NCBI GenBank assembly: GCA_018831055.1
Contig: JAHJRE010000039.1
Location: 1-36,992, forward strand
DNA length: 36,992 nucleotides
Source: Bacteroidota bacterium
GTDB taxonomy: Bacteria > Bacteroidota > Bacteroidia > Bacteroidales > B18-G4
Direction: 5' to 3'
This document shows, in pieces, positions 15,382 to 23,452 of the stretch. A model generated the notes under the pieces. It saw only the letters and a program-made list of their open reading frames with translations, did not search any database and was not told the DNA's origin. How positions within the stretch are numbered: position 1 is the stretch's first letter; each line of letters starts with the position of its first letter. Both the position numbers and the translations under genes were made by a program.

Positions 15382-17649
15382 ATGGCCGGAGTGGAGAAAA
15401 AGAAAAAGCGCCCATCCAGGTACCTGATCCGGTTCTGGGGACTATACCTAACGGTTCTCCTGATAGTTTTCCTGATGTTTTTCGGGATAGCTCATGGGTG
15501 GTTCGGATACATGCCCGGATTCGAGGAGCTGGAAAATCCGGAAAGCAACCTTGCATCGGAGATTTACTCGGCTGATGGCGTGTTGCTGGGTACCTATTAT
15601 ATTGAGAACCGTTCCAATATCCATTTTCAGGATTTACCTCCTCATTTGGTCAATGCCTTGTTGGCGACCGAAGACATTCGTTTTTACAAGCATGCAGGCG
15701 TGGATTCCAAGGCATTATTCAGGGTTGCATTTGGTGTTTTAACCGGTAATTACAGTGGAGGAGGCAGTACCATCACCCAACAGTTGGCTAAGAACCTTTT
15801 TCCGCGTGGCGAGAACCTGACCAAAATGCAACTGGTGATGCGAAAGTTCAAGGAGTGGGTAACGGCTACAAGGCTGGAACATAATTACTCCAAGGAAGAA
15901 ATCATTGCCATGTATTTCAATACCATGGATTACGGGCATCAGAGTTTTGGGATCAAGTCGGCGGCAAGGACATTTTTCAACAAGACACCGGATTCGTTGA
16001 ACCTTGAAGAGTCGGCACTGTTGGTCGGAGTGGTGAACGGGCCGACCTGGTACAGTCCGGTAAGAAACCCGGGTCACGCACTGCAGCGGAGGAACCTGGT
16101 TTTATCGCAGATGGAGAAATACGGGTTCATCGACAAGGAGACATTAGACAGTGTATCCTCCATACCCATTGACATGTCGAGATTTCGGGTTCAGGACCAC
16201 ACGGCTGGGCTGGCGCGTTATTTCCGGGAGTATCTCCGGGTGAATTTGCATGACTGGTGCAGGAATCATTACAAAGCCGATGGCAATCCGTACAATTTAT
16301 ATAAAGATGGTTTAAAGATATATACTACCATTGATTCAAAGATGCAGACATATGCAGAGGAGGCTGTGGCCGAGCATCTTGCAAGCGATTTACAGCCGGC
16401 TTTTTATGAGCATTGGAAGGGGCATCGTTATGCACCATATGTTTTTGAACCTGAGGTTATCCAGGAAGAGATCAGGAGGTTACAGGATCAGGCCATGCGC
16501 CGGTCGGAGCGGTATCAGCGTTTGGCTTCCCGCGGGGTAGAGGAAGATTCCATCCGGATAGTCTTCAACACGCCGGTATCTATGGAAGTATTTACCTGGG
16601 AAGGTGATGTTGATACCATATTGACGCCGATGGATTCCATCCGTTATTATAAATTTTTTCTGAATGCAGGGCTAATGGCTATGGATCCCCATTCGGGCCA
16701 TGTAAGGGCTTATGTTGGGGGTATTGAATACCGTTTCTTCAAGTATGATCATGTGACTCAGGCCAAAAGGCAGGTTGGTTCCACGTTCAAGCCATTCTTA
16801 TATACACTGGCCATGCAGGAAGGAGAGTTTTCTCCCTGTTATAAGGTAGCGAACATTCCATATAGCGTAGAGCTTCCCACGGGGGAGTTCTGGGCACCCA
16901 GGAATTCATCCGATGCGAGAGTTGGTGAGATGGTCACCCTGAAATGGGCCCTGGCCAACTCAAATAACTGGATATCGGCTTTTCTGATGAAAAGGTATTC
17001 GCCATTGTCGGTGATCAAGATAGCAAGGAAGATGGGCGTAGTAAGTGAGATCCCGCCGGTTCATGCGATAGCGTTAGGGTCGGCCGATCTTTCCTTGTAC
17101 GAAATGGTAGGAGCGTTCAATTCCTTTGCCAATAAGGGGGTTTATGTGGAGCCAATATTTATCACCCGCATTGAAGACAAGAACGGTAATGTTGTTGAGG
17201 ATTTCATACCGGATAAGAATGAAGCCATGAGCGAAGAGACAGCCTATTTGATGCTGGAGCTGATGAAAGGGGTGGTACAAACGGGTACAGGTATACGTTT
17301 GCGGTTGAAGTACAGTTTTCAGAATCCTATAGCCGGCAAGACCGGAACCACGCAAAATCAGAGCGACGGATGGTTTATGGGCATCACACCGGATCTGAGC
17401 GCAGGAGTATGGGTAGGATGTGAAGATCGCGGGGCCCATTTCCGCTCAATTTCCTTAGGTCAGGGAGCCAATATGGCCTTGCCCATATGGGCACTATTCA
17501 TGCACAAGGTTTACGCCGACTCCACCCTGGGCGTGGGTATGGGAGATTTTGAAAAGCCGTTAAAAGCATTGGACTTGGAGTTGAATTGCGATGAAAGTGA
17601 AGATGTGGAGGGTGTTTTAATGGAATTTGGTGAGGAGGAGGAGTTTTAA
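15382..17649 (+). CDS. Class A penicillin-binding protein (GT51 transglycosylase + transpeptidase)
   Basis: A 755-residue PBP1A-like enzyme with a basic cytoplasmic start and one membrane helix (about 17-36). The GT51 domain has LLATEDIRFYKHAG with catalytic Glu97 and GGGSTITQQLAKNLFPR. The transpeptidase has STFK with Ser467/Lys470, SNN at 527-529 and KTGTT at 653-657, so both activities look intact. It builds and crosslinks peptidoglycan in the periplasm. ATG 15382 is preferred to a TTG three bases earlier. It ends 18 bases before an AT-rich gene of different composition, with no visible terminator between them. Confidence 0.94.
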   Translation: MAGVEKKKKRPSRYLIRFWGLYLTVLLIVFLMFFGIAHGWFGYMPGFEELENPESNLASEIYSADGVLLGTYYIENRSNIHFQDLPPHLVNALLATEDIRFYKHAGVDSKALFRVAFGVLTGNYSGGGSTITQQLAKNLFPRGENLTKMQLVMRKFKEWVTATRLEHNYSKEEIIAMYFNTMDYGHQSFGIKSAARTFFNKTPDSLNLEESALLVGVVNGPTWYSPVRNPGHALQRRNLVLSQMEKYGFIDKETLDSVSSIPIDMSRFRVQDHTAGLARYFREYLRVNLHDWCRNHYKADGNPYNLYKDGLKIYTTIDSKMQTYAEEAVAEHLASDLQPAFYEHWKGHRYAPYVFEPEVIQEEIRRLQDQAMRRSERYQRLASRGVEEDSIRIVFNTPVSMEVFTWEGDVDTILTPMDSIRYYKFFLNAGLMAMDPHSGHVRAYVGGIEYRFFKYDHVTQAKRQVGSTFKPFLYTLAMQEGEFSPCYKVANIPYSVELPTGEFWAPRNSSDARVGEMVTLKWALANSNNWISAFLMKRYSPLSVIKIARKMGVVSEIPPVHAIALGSADLSLYEMVGAFNSFANKGVYVEPIFITRIEDKNGNVVEDFIPDKNEAMSEETAYLMLELMKGVVQTGTGIRLRLKYSFQNPIAGKTGTTQNQSDGWFMGITPDLSAGVWVGCEDRGAHFRSISLGQGANMALPIWALFMHKVYADSTLGVGMGDFEKPLKALDLELNCDESEDVEGVLMEFGEEEEF

Positions 17650-17667
17650 GGTTTCTAAACATTTCTA

Positions 17668-19257
17668 ATGAAGAGAAATTTTTCAAATTTATTAAGGGAG
17701 TTATTTAGCTTAAAATTAGCTAGAACAATCAATTGGATGATATTGATCTTTATAATGATTTTTAATTTCTCTAACAAGATATGGCTGACCGATGACAAAA
17801 TCATTTATTCCGATGTTAACTCGTACTATGCATATTTGCCGGCTTTATTTATACATCATGATATTTCTCTGGAATTTATAAAGGAAGATGTAAATAAACA
17901 TACCAAGCATTTTTGGCCTTTACCGACAGCTACCGGGAAAAATGCCATCCTTACTTCCATGGGAATGGCTTACCTATATCTTCCTTTTTTTATTATAGCT
18001 CATATTGTAACACCATTTCTGGGTTATGAGGCAGATGGGTTTTCTATTCCCTATAAGGTGGCAATAGTTATTGGTTGTTGGGTTTATCTTGCAATCGGAT
18101 TGTATTTTCTTAGAAAGTTTCTGGAGAATTATTTTAAGCAGATAGTGATTGCTATTACAAGCATTGCAATAGTAATCGGGACTAATCTTCTTTACTATAC
18201 TACATTGGATGCTGGAATGTCTCATACATACAGCTTTACATTATTTGCAATTTTTCTTTTTCTCACGGTCCGTTGGTATAAAAATCCTGGTTTATTAAAT
18301 ACATCCTATATTGGAATGGTTTTAGGTTTAATAAGTCTGGTTCGGCCCTCAAATATTATTATCCTTGCATTAATTATCTTTTGGGGGATTACAACATGGG
18401 CAGGTTTATTGGAAAGAGTTAAGTTTTTTATAGGAAAGTATTACCTCATAATTCTAATGGTTTTTTTCTTTTTTCTTGTTTGGGCTCCTCAATTCCTTTA
18501 TTGGAAATATATATCCGGTTCTTTTTTATTTAATACTTATGGAACTGTTGGTGCCAGGTTTTATTTTGATGACCCTGAGATAACAAATACCTTATTCAGT
18601 TACAGGAAAGGGTGGTTAATTTACACACCTATAATGACTCTGGCGCTTATTGGTATTGGATTTCTTTACCAAAGAATCAGACAAGCATTTTTCCCAATTC
18701 TCATTTTTACCTTATTAAACATTTGGGTGATAGCATCTTGGTGGTGCTGGTGGTACGGAGGTAGTTACGGACAAAGGACCTTTATAGAGTCATATGCTAT
18801 TTTAGCATTACCCTTTGCTACAATTACATCGTGGTTTTTTAAGAAAAAAATACTCCTAAAGGTAATATACATAATCCTTATATTGATTTTTTCCGCACAT
18901 AATATTTTCCAGGTAATTCAATACAGGAATGGTGCCATTCATTATGCGATGATGACTAAAGAGGCCTACTGGAGCAGTTTCCTGAAAGTTTATCCTGAAA
19001 CTGAATTTTGGGAACTGATAACCTGGCCTGATTATGAAGGAGCAAAAAAAGGCGAATATAAAGAAAACAGACCTGTGATATTTGACAGGAGTACCTATGA
19101 GAAAGAAATTGAATATTATGAAAACAGGTTGAGGAATAGTGAGGATTTACAACCCATGTTAAAAGAGAAAGCTGAAAAATGGGGGATTTCAATTGATTCT
19201 GTGATAAAAATGGATGCTATTTGGTTATATAATCATAATAAAAACAAATCTGAATAG
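17668..19257 (+). CDS. Multi-spanning GT-C-like membrane protein, paralogue A (with helical C-terminal tail)
   Basis: A 529-residue protein with about ten to eleven hydrophobic segments. After the first helix comes YSDVNSYYAYLPALFIHHDIS, where Asp49 is in the position of the catalytic acid in the first periplasmic loop of GT-C transferases. Other blocks shared with the gene at 21291 are GTNLLYY, RPSNIII, PQFLYWKYISG, SYRKGWLIYTPIM and WWYGGSYGQR. I infer a lipid-linked sugar transferase; no family is certain. Unlike the paralogue it has an extra charged, probably helical end (about 452-529) containing MLKEKAEKWGISIDS and KMDAIW. The gene is 18 bases after the PBP gene but much more AT-rich, and convergent with the flippase-like gene. 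Confidence 0.75.
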   Translation: MKRNFSNLLRELFSLKLARTINWMILIFIMIFNFSNKIWLTDDKIIYSDVNSYYAYLPALFIHHDISLEFIKEDVNKHTKHFWPLPTATGKNAILTSMGMAYLYLPFFIIAHIVTPFLGYEADGFSIPYKVAIVIGCWVYLAIGLYFLRKFLENYFKQIVIAITSIAIVIGTNLLYYTTLDAGMSHTYSFTLFAIFLFLTVRWYKNPGLLNTSYIGMVLGLISLVRPSNIIILALIIFWGITTWAGLLERVKFFIGKYYLIILMVFFFFLVWAPQFLYWKYISGSFLFNTYGTVGARFYFDDPEITNTLFSYRKGWLIYTPIMTLALIGIGFLYQRIRQAFFPILIFTLLNIWVIASWWCWWYGGSYGQRTFIESYAILALPFATITSWFFKKKILLKVIYIILILIFSAHNIFQVIQYRNGAIHYAMMTKEAYWSSFLKVYPETEFWELITWPDYEGAKKGEYKENRPVIFDRSTYEKEIEYYENRLRNSEDLQPMLKEKAEKWGISIDSVIKMDAIWLYNHNKNKSE

Positions 19258-19275
19258 TTCAATCGATTAATTGAT

Positions 19276-20181
19276 TTATTGTTTGGAATTTTTCTTAGAT
19301 AATCTTAATAATACCGCAAATAAAAAGATAAAGATTTCTCCGGAAAGGAACCAGAACCTTGCTAAAAAAGAAATACTGATAGCTGCATCCTCAGGAATTC
19401 CTGTTAAAATAAGATAACCTGAAATAATTCCTTCTCTTACTCCCAATCCACTTGGAATGATAATGGCAAGTAATCCCAGGGTCACCCCAAGAGGGAATGC
19501 AAAAACAGCCATTATTGTAACTTTTGGATATATAGAATAACTGAAGAAATAGAAACCTACCATCCAGATTATCCAATATGCTGAGCAAAAAAGAATGATT
19601 GTTGTATTTTCAGAAAAGCGTAATGCCGGGACCTGAATGTCTTTTTTAAAAACCCGGTTAATTAGTTTAATTACAGTATTATGAAATGGCTTTAAAAACA
19701 AAAATATAGTCAGAAGTATAAATATCCCGAAAACCAAGATGCTTAAGCTCTTTATTCCATAATATATTAAAACGGGAATAATACTTATCCCTATTCCAGT
19801 CCAAACATATATTAATTGTTCTTTTAAGGAAGCCAGTGAAGAAGTATTAATAGAATATCCAAGGTTTGAAACATAAGTTGCTCTTCCCAAAACCACCCAA
19901 ATTTTACCTGGAATATATTTTGCGAATATTGATAATCCATGTGAGATGACAGCATTCTTTGAACTTATGGTAATATGGTGTACTTTAAGTGCATTCCCCC
20001 AACTGAGAGAACTCATAGTAATTCCAATCCAGAATAATACGATCGATGCTGCTAAAGCAATATAATTAAATTGGATTTTATCAAAGTTGATATAATCGGT
20101 CCGGATTAAATAAATAAACAGGAAAATAAAAGAAATGTATATCAGGATATTATATAATAATTTGCTTTTAATTAGTTTCAT
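19276..20181 (-). CDS. Flippase-like membrane protein (lysylphosphatidylglycerol synthase TM region / AglD-like family)
   Basis: A 301-residue protein with about eight membrane segments. It carries features of the LPG_synthase_TM (UPF0104) family: SWGNALKVH, SIFAKYIPGKIW near residues 90-100, and PLGVTLGLLAIIIPSGLGVREGII near the C-terminus. The family includes the membrane half of MprF, which flips lysyl-PG, and stand-alone proteins often placed beside GT2 enzymes. The gene's start overlaps the stop of the upstream GT2 by four bases (ATGA), indicating translational coupling. I infer that it moves, or helps to use, the lipid-linked product of that GT2. Confidence 0.8.
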   Translation of the reverse strand: MKLIKSKLLYNILIYISFIFLFIYLIRTDYINFDKIQFNYIALAASIVLFWIGITMSSLSWGNALKVHHITISSKNAVISHGLSIFAKYIPGKIWVVLGRATYVSNLGYSINTSSLASLKEQLIYVWTGIGISIIPVLIYYGIKSLSILVFGIFILLTIFLFLKPFHNTVIKLINRVFKKDIQVPALRFSENTTIILFCSAYWIIWMVGFYFFSYSIYPKVTIMAVFAFPLGVTLGLLAIIIPSGLGVREGIISGYLILTGIPEDAAISISFLARFWFLSGEIFIFLFAVLLRLSKKNSKQ

Positions 20182-21125
20182 CTGAGTTTTTTGTTACTGT
20201 CCATATCAAACCACATGGCAAAAAGGATGAACTGTATTCCCATAATCACGGCAAACATCCATGCAAGGAAATTTACTTTTGGTATGTGATTAAAGACGAT
20301 CCAGAAATACAATACCCTAATGAAAAGGGGTATGCTGATTAAATTCAGAAAGAAACCAAATAGATAAAAGAAAATCAGGGGATGAAAATCTCTAATGATA
20401 TACTTTTCTTTCAGGCGATAGAAAAACATCTTTACCAACAACCAGGAAATTGTCCGGACAACTTTTGAAATCTTCATTTTTGATTGCTCTCCGATATTAT
20501 ATACCGGATCGGTTATAATATCCCTGACTTTAAAATCAAAAATATTAAGTCTAACCAATAAATCATTCGGTTGTCCATAACGTTTGTACATCTTATCCCA
20601 GTCTATAGTATGAAGTGCTTTCTTATCAATTACGGTATAACCTGACTGGGAGTCGGCAATATGCCAGTATCCTGAAGCAATTTTCGTAAGAAGAGATAGA
20701 ATGGAGTTCCCCCAGTAACGTGTTCTGGGAATTTTTTGATACGCTTCTCCGGAAAGTAGCCTGTTGGTTTTTGTATAATCTACTTCACCGCTGACAACGG
20801 GGTCCAAAAGATCAGGGAGATGTTCCGGGTCCATTTGTCCATCTCCTGCCATGACAACAGCTGCATCATATTCATTATCTCTGGAATATTTATAACCTGA
20901 GGCAATAGCCCCACCCACTCCCTGGTTTTTTTCATGAACAATCAATATGATTCTGGAATATTTCTTTTGTAGTTCTTTAACTACGGTTACAGTATTATCA
21001 GTGCTTGAATCATCAACGATAACCATGCCATCAATATAATCCGGCATTTGTTCGACGACCTTGTTTATTTGATTAGCTTCATTATAGCATGGAATGACAG
21101 CTGCAATCTTTTTTCCTTTATACAT
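20178..21125 (-). CDS. GT2 glycosyltransferase (dolichyl/polyprenyl-phosphate sugar synthase-like) with membrane C-terminus
   Basis: A 315-residue protein. The GT2 domain (about 1-230) begins KIAAVIPCYNEANQI, with VDDSSTDNT and a metal-binding block MAGDGQMDPEHLPDL (Asp95, Asp99). Two hydrophobic segments follow at about 246-268 and 276-306. It resembles the DPM1/GtrB-like GT2 enzymes that place a sugar on polyprenyl phosphate at the cytoplasmic face. It is coupled by ATGA to the flippase-like gene and is the first gene of this two-gene operon. The sugar is unknown. A promoter candidate lies just upstream. Confidence 0.87.
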   Translation of the reverse strand: MYKGKKIAAVIPCYNEANQINKVVEQMPDYIDGMVIVDDSSTDNTVTVVKELQKKYSRIILIVHEKNQGVGGAIASGYKYSRDNEYDAAVVMAGDGQMDPEHLPDLLDPVVSGEVDYTKTNRLLSGEAYQKIPRTRYWGNSILSLLTKIASGYWHIADSQSGYTVIDKKALHTIDWDKMYKRYGQPNDLLVRLNIFDFKVRDIITDPVYNIGEQSKMKISKVVRTISWLLVKMFFYRLKEKYIIRDFHPLIFFYLFGFFLNLISIPLFIRVLYFWIVFNHIPKVNFLAWMFAVIMGIQFILFAMWFDMDSNKKLR

Positions 21126-21150
21126 AGCAAAGAGATGAATGGTTGACCGG

Positions 21151-21182
21151 CAAAGTTATAAACAAATACATAAAAAATACAA
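21151..21182 (-). promoter_or_regulatory. Candidate promoter for the GT2/flippase operon
   Basis: On the minus strand TTG (21182-21180) is followed after 21 bases by TAACTTTG (21158-21151), both Bacteroidetes elements at the expected spacing. The -7 element ends 25 bases upstream of ATG 21125. The rest of the 165-base divergent gap (21126-21290) is AT-rich; I see no clear -7 match for the plus-strand gene. Confidence 0.55.
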
Positions 21183-21290
21183 TATAGCCCGATTGAATCC
21201 AAATTCAGGATTTTAAAAAATTTCTCATTCTACGTTAAGGTTAATAATATTTAAATGTAAAATTTACTAATTTTCCACCGCAATGAGACT

Positions 21291-22682
21291 ATGAAAACAA
21301 AGGATATTTTCAACCGCATGGGGAAATTTTTAATGAAACATATAGTTTATGTTTCAATAATATTGGTTTGTCTGGTAATCTTTTTAACAGACAATGAGGT
21401 AAAGTTTTGGAAAGTCCCTGGCCGGGTTATCGCTCATGATGTAAAGTCTTATTATGCATATTTACCTGCTGTATTTATACATCGGGATATTTCACTTGAC
21501 ACCCTGAATGAAAATTTTGCATTAAACAATAATTTACAGTCCATAAAACATAATAATGGGAAATTCTTTCTTCGCTATACAATGGGCAATGCAATCATGT
21601 ACCTGCCATTTTTCATAGTGGCTCATGTTACTTCTCCTCTTTTAGGATATGAGCAGAATGGCTACACTTCTCCATACAAAATAGCTCTATTGATAAGTAG
21701 CGCATTTTTTCTGATTATTGGTTTGCTCTTTTTAAGAAAATACCTTTTAAATTACTACTCTCCGATAAGTGTCGCAATTGCCTTGTTTGCAGTAGTTGTC
21801 GGTACAAATTTGCTTTTTTATTCAACTTTTGAAGCGCCTATGCCACATGTTTATGGATTTTCTTTAATAGCCGCCTTTCTTTATATGACTACCTTATGGT
21901 ATAAAAAACCCAATGCCGGCAATTCAATAACACTAGGGATTATCTTTGGTTTGATTTCATTGATCAGGCCCTCTAATATTATTGTTGGTCTTTTCTTTGT
22001 GTTATATAATATAAGAGGAATTTATGACTTGAAAGATCGTGCAAGATTTTTACTTATTAATTATCGTAAGCTGCTATTTATTATAGTCTTTATTTTCTTA
22101 GTCTGGATTCCTCAATTGCTTTATTGGAAATACATTACAGGACAATTTCTTTTTTATTCTTATGAAGATCAAGGGTTTAATTTGATTAACCCACAGATTA
22201 TCAATAGTTTGTTTAGCTACAAAAAGGGTTGGTTCATATATACTCCTATAATGCTTTTTGCAGTGATCGGCTTGTTTTTTTTACGAAAGTATCAGCCTGG
22301 TATATTAATTCCGCTGATACTTTTCCTTATTTTGAATATCTATATATTATCTTCCTGGTTCCAATGGTACTTTGGAGGTAGCTTCGGCTTAAGGGCCTAT
22401 ATAGATTCATATGGCATCCTGATCATACCGCTTGCGGCTTTAATTCAGTTTTTTATCCAATTGAAAAATCGTTATCTGATTCCTTTTCTTATAGTTTTTG
22501 CTTTAATAGTGGCATTTAATGTATTTCAAACCTGGCAATATTATTATGGGTCCATACATTGGGTAAATATGAATAAAGAGTCTTATTGGGAATCTTTTGG
22601 TAAGTTAAAACCAACAGAAAGGTTTTATCAGTTAATCCAGGAGGAAGAAATGAAAGATAATGAATGCCGTAACCAGCAGTAG
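21291..22682 (+). CDS. Multi-spanning GT-C-like membrane protein, paralogue B
   Basis: A 463-residue paralogue of the gene at 17668, matching it along the membrane domain. It has AHDVKSYYAYLPAVFIHRDIS (Asp50 as candidate catalytic acid), PFFIVAHVTSPLLGYEQNGY, GTNLLFYSTFEA, RPSNIIV, PQLLYWKYITG, SYKKGWFIYTPIM and WYFGGSFGLRAYIDSYGIL. It lacks the ~65-residue helical tail of paralogue A and ends shortly after the shared KLKPTERFYQLI region. The predicted role is a periplasm-facing sugar transferase, by analogy with GT-C enzymes. Its stop codon is one base from the stop of the convergent GT2 gene. Confidence 0.75.
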   Translation: MKTKDIFNRMGKFLMKHIVYVSIILVCLVIFLTDNEVKFWKVPGRVIAHDVKSYYAYLPAVFIHRDISLDTLNENFALNNNLQSIKHNNGKFFLRYTMGNAIMYLPFFIVAHVTSPLLGYEQNGYTSPYKIALLISSAFFLIIGLLFLRKYLLNYYSPISVAIALFAVVVGTNLLFYSTFEAPMPHVYGFSLIAAFLYMTTLWYKKPNAGNSITLGIIFGLISLIRPSNIIVGLFFVLYNIRGIYDLKDRARFLLINYRKLLFIIVFIFLVWIPQLLYWKYITGQFLFYSYEDQGFNLINPQIINSLFSYKKGWFIYTPIMLFAVIGLFFLRKYQPGILIPLILFLILNIYILSSWFQWYFGGSFGLRAYIDSYGILIIPLAALIQFFIQLKNRYLIPFLIVFALIVAFNVFQTWQYYYGSIHWVNMNKESYWESFGKLKPTERFYQLIQEEEMKDNECRNQQ

Positions 22683-22683
22683 A

Positions 22684-23424
22684 TCAGAAGTTCTGTTGAA
22701 TTAAATATCTCCTGTCCCAAACATTATATTTCAAAATACACCATATCGCTCTGAAGCCGTCCTTTGCCCCGATTTTTTTACCTTCGTCGTAAGTTCTGCC
22801 ATAATAGGATATCCCGACTTCATAGATCCTGATCCCGGGGAAACGGGATATTTTGGCTGTAACCTCCGGCTCAAAGCCAAAACGGTTTTCCTTGAAACGG
22901 ATCTTTTTGATGTAATCCGCCCTGAACAGCTTGTAGCAGGTTTCCATATCGGTAAGGTTCAGGTTGGTGAACAAATTGGATAAAAAAGTAAGGAATTTAT
23001 TTCCGATGCTGTGCCAGAAAAAGAGGATGCGGTGCGGATTGCCTCCCATGAACCTGGATCCGTAAACCACATCGGCAAAACCTTCCACAACAGGCTTAAG
23101 CAGAATATTGTATTCCTGCGGATCGTATTCAAGGTCAGCATCCTGGATGATAATGAAATCCCCGCTTGCCTCACGTATTCCGCGGTGCAAAGCCGCTCCC
23201 TTTCCCATATTGACTTCCTGGTTAAACAGCCGGATGTCGTGCCTTGGATGTTCTGAAATATATTGCTCAATAACTTTTTGAGTATCGTCACGGGAACAAT
23301 CGTTAACAATGATGATCTCTTTTTCGATATTATTGATCAACTTTACGTCCAGCACCTTGTTCAGGATCAGGTGTATGGTTTTGGCTTCATTGTAGGCCGG
23401 GATAAGGATGGATAGTTTTTTCAC
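22684..23424 (-). CDS. DPM1-like GT2 glycosyltransferase (GTG start)
   Basis: A 246-residue GT2 enzyme without membrane helices. Seen: [33 protein letters not shown], the metal-binding QDADLEYDP (Asp95-Asp97), VYGSRFMGG and the acceptor-side [11 protein letters not shown] and [13 protein letters not shown]. It is close to soluble DPM1-type polyprenyl-phosphate mannosyl/glucosyl transferases. The start is set as GTG 23424. The frame stays open further upstream, but every upstream ATG lies inside murF-alr, and family homology begins at this codon (VKKLSIL). It is 28 bases after the murF-alr stop and probably co-transcribed with it. Composition is normal, unlike the adjoining AT-rich cassette. 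Confidence 0.85.
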   Translation of the reverse strand: MKKLSILIPAYNEAKTIHLILNKVLDVKLINNIEKEIIIVNDCSRDDTQKVIEQYISEHPRHDIRLFNQEVNMGKGAALHRGIREASGDFIIIQDADLEYDPQEYNILLKPVVEGFADVVYGSRFMGGNPHRILFFWHSIGNKFLTFLSNLFTNLNLTDMETCYKLFRADYIKKIRFKENRFGFEPEVTAKISRFPGIRIYEVGISYYGRTYDEGKKIGAKDGFRAIWCILKYNVWDRRYLIQQNF

Positions 23425-23452
23425 TGTCGTTTTTGATTCGGATCTGAAATGG

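Larger units (their letters stand above)
17650..22683. other. AT-rich four-gene membrane glycosylation cassette (candidate horizontally acquired or relaxed island)
   Basis: Base composition drops sharply between the PBP stop (17649) and the next convergent stop (22684). Hand counts per 60-base line: 13 G/C at 17701-17760, 13 at 18421-18480 and 17 at 22081-22140, against 37 at 16021-16080 and 27 at 22801-22860. Inside are two paralogous GT-C-like genes on the plus strand flanking a minus-strand GT2/flippase pair. No transposase, integrase, tRNA or flanking repeat was found, so transfer is inference from composition and gene content. Confidence 0.6.

Noticed and set aside
9775-17649. A single large operon from sdhC to the PBP gene
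   Set aside because: Spacing allows read-through, but promoter elements at 13657-13696 support at least one internal start, so I did not claim one transcript.
19258-19275. Terminator in the gap between the first GT-C-like gene and the flippase-like gene
   Set aside because: Only a four-base stem could be drawn around TCAATCGATTAATTGA; too weak to call.
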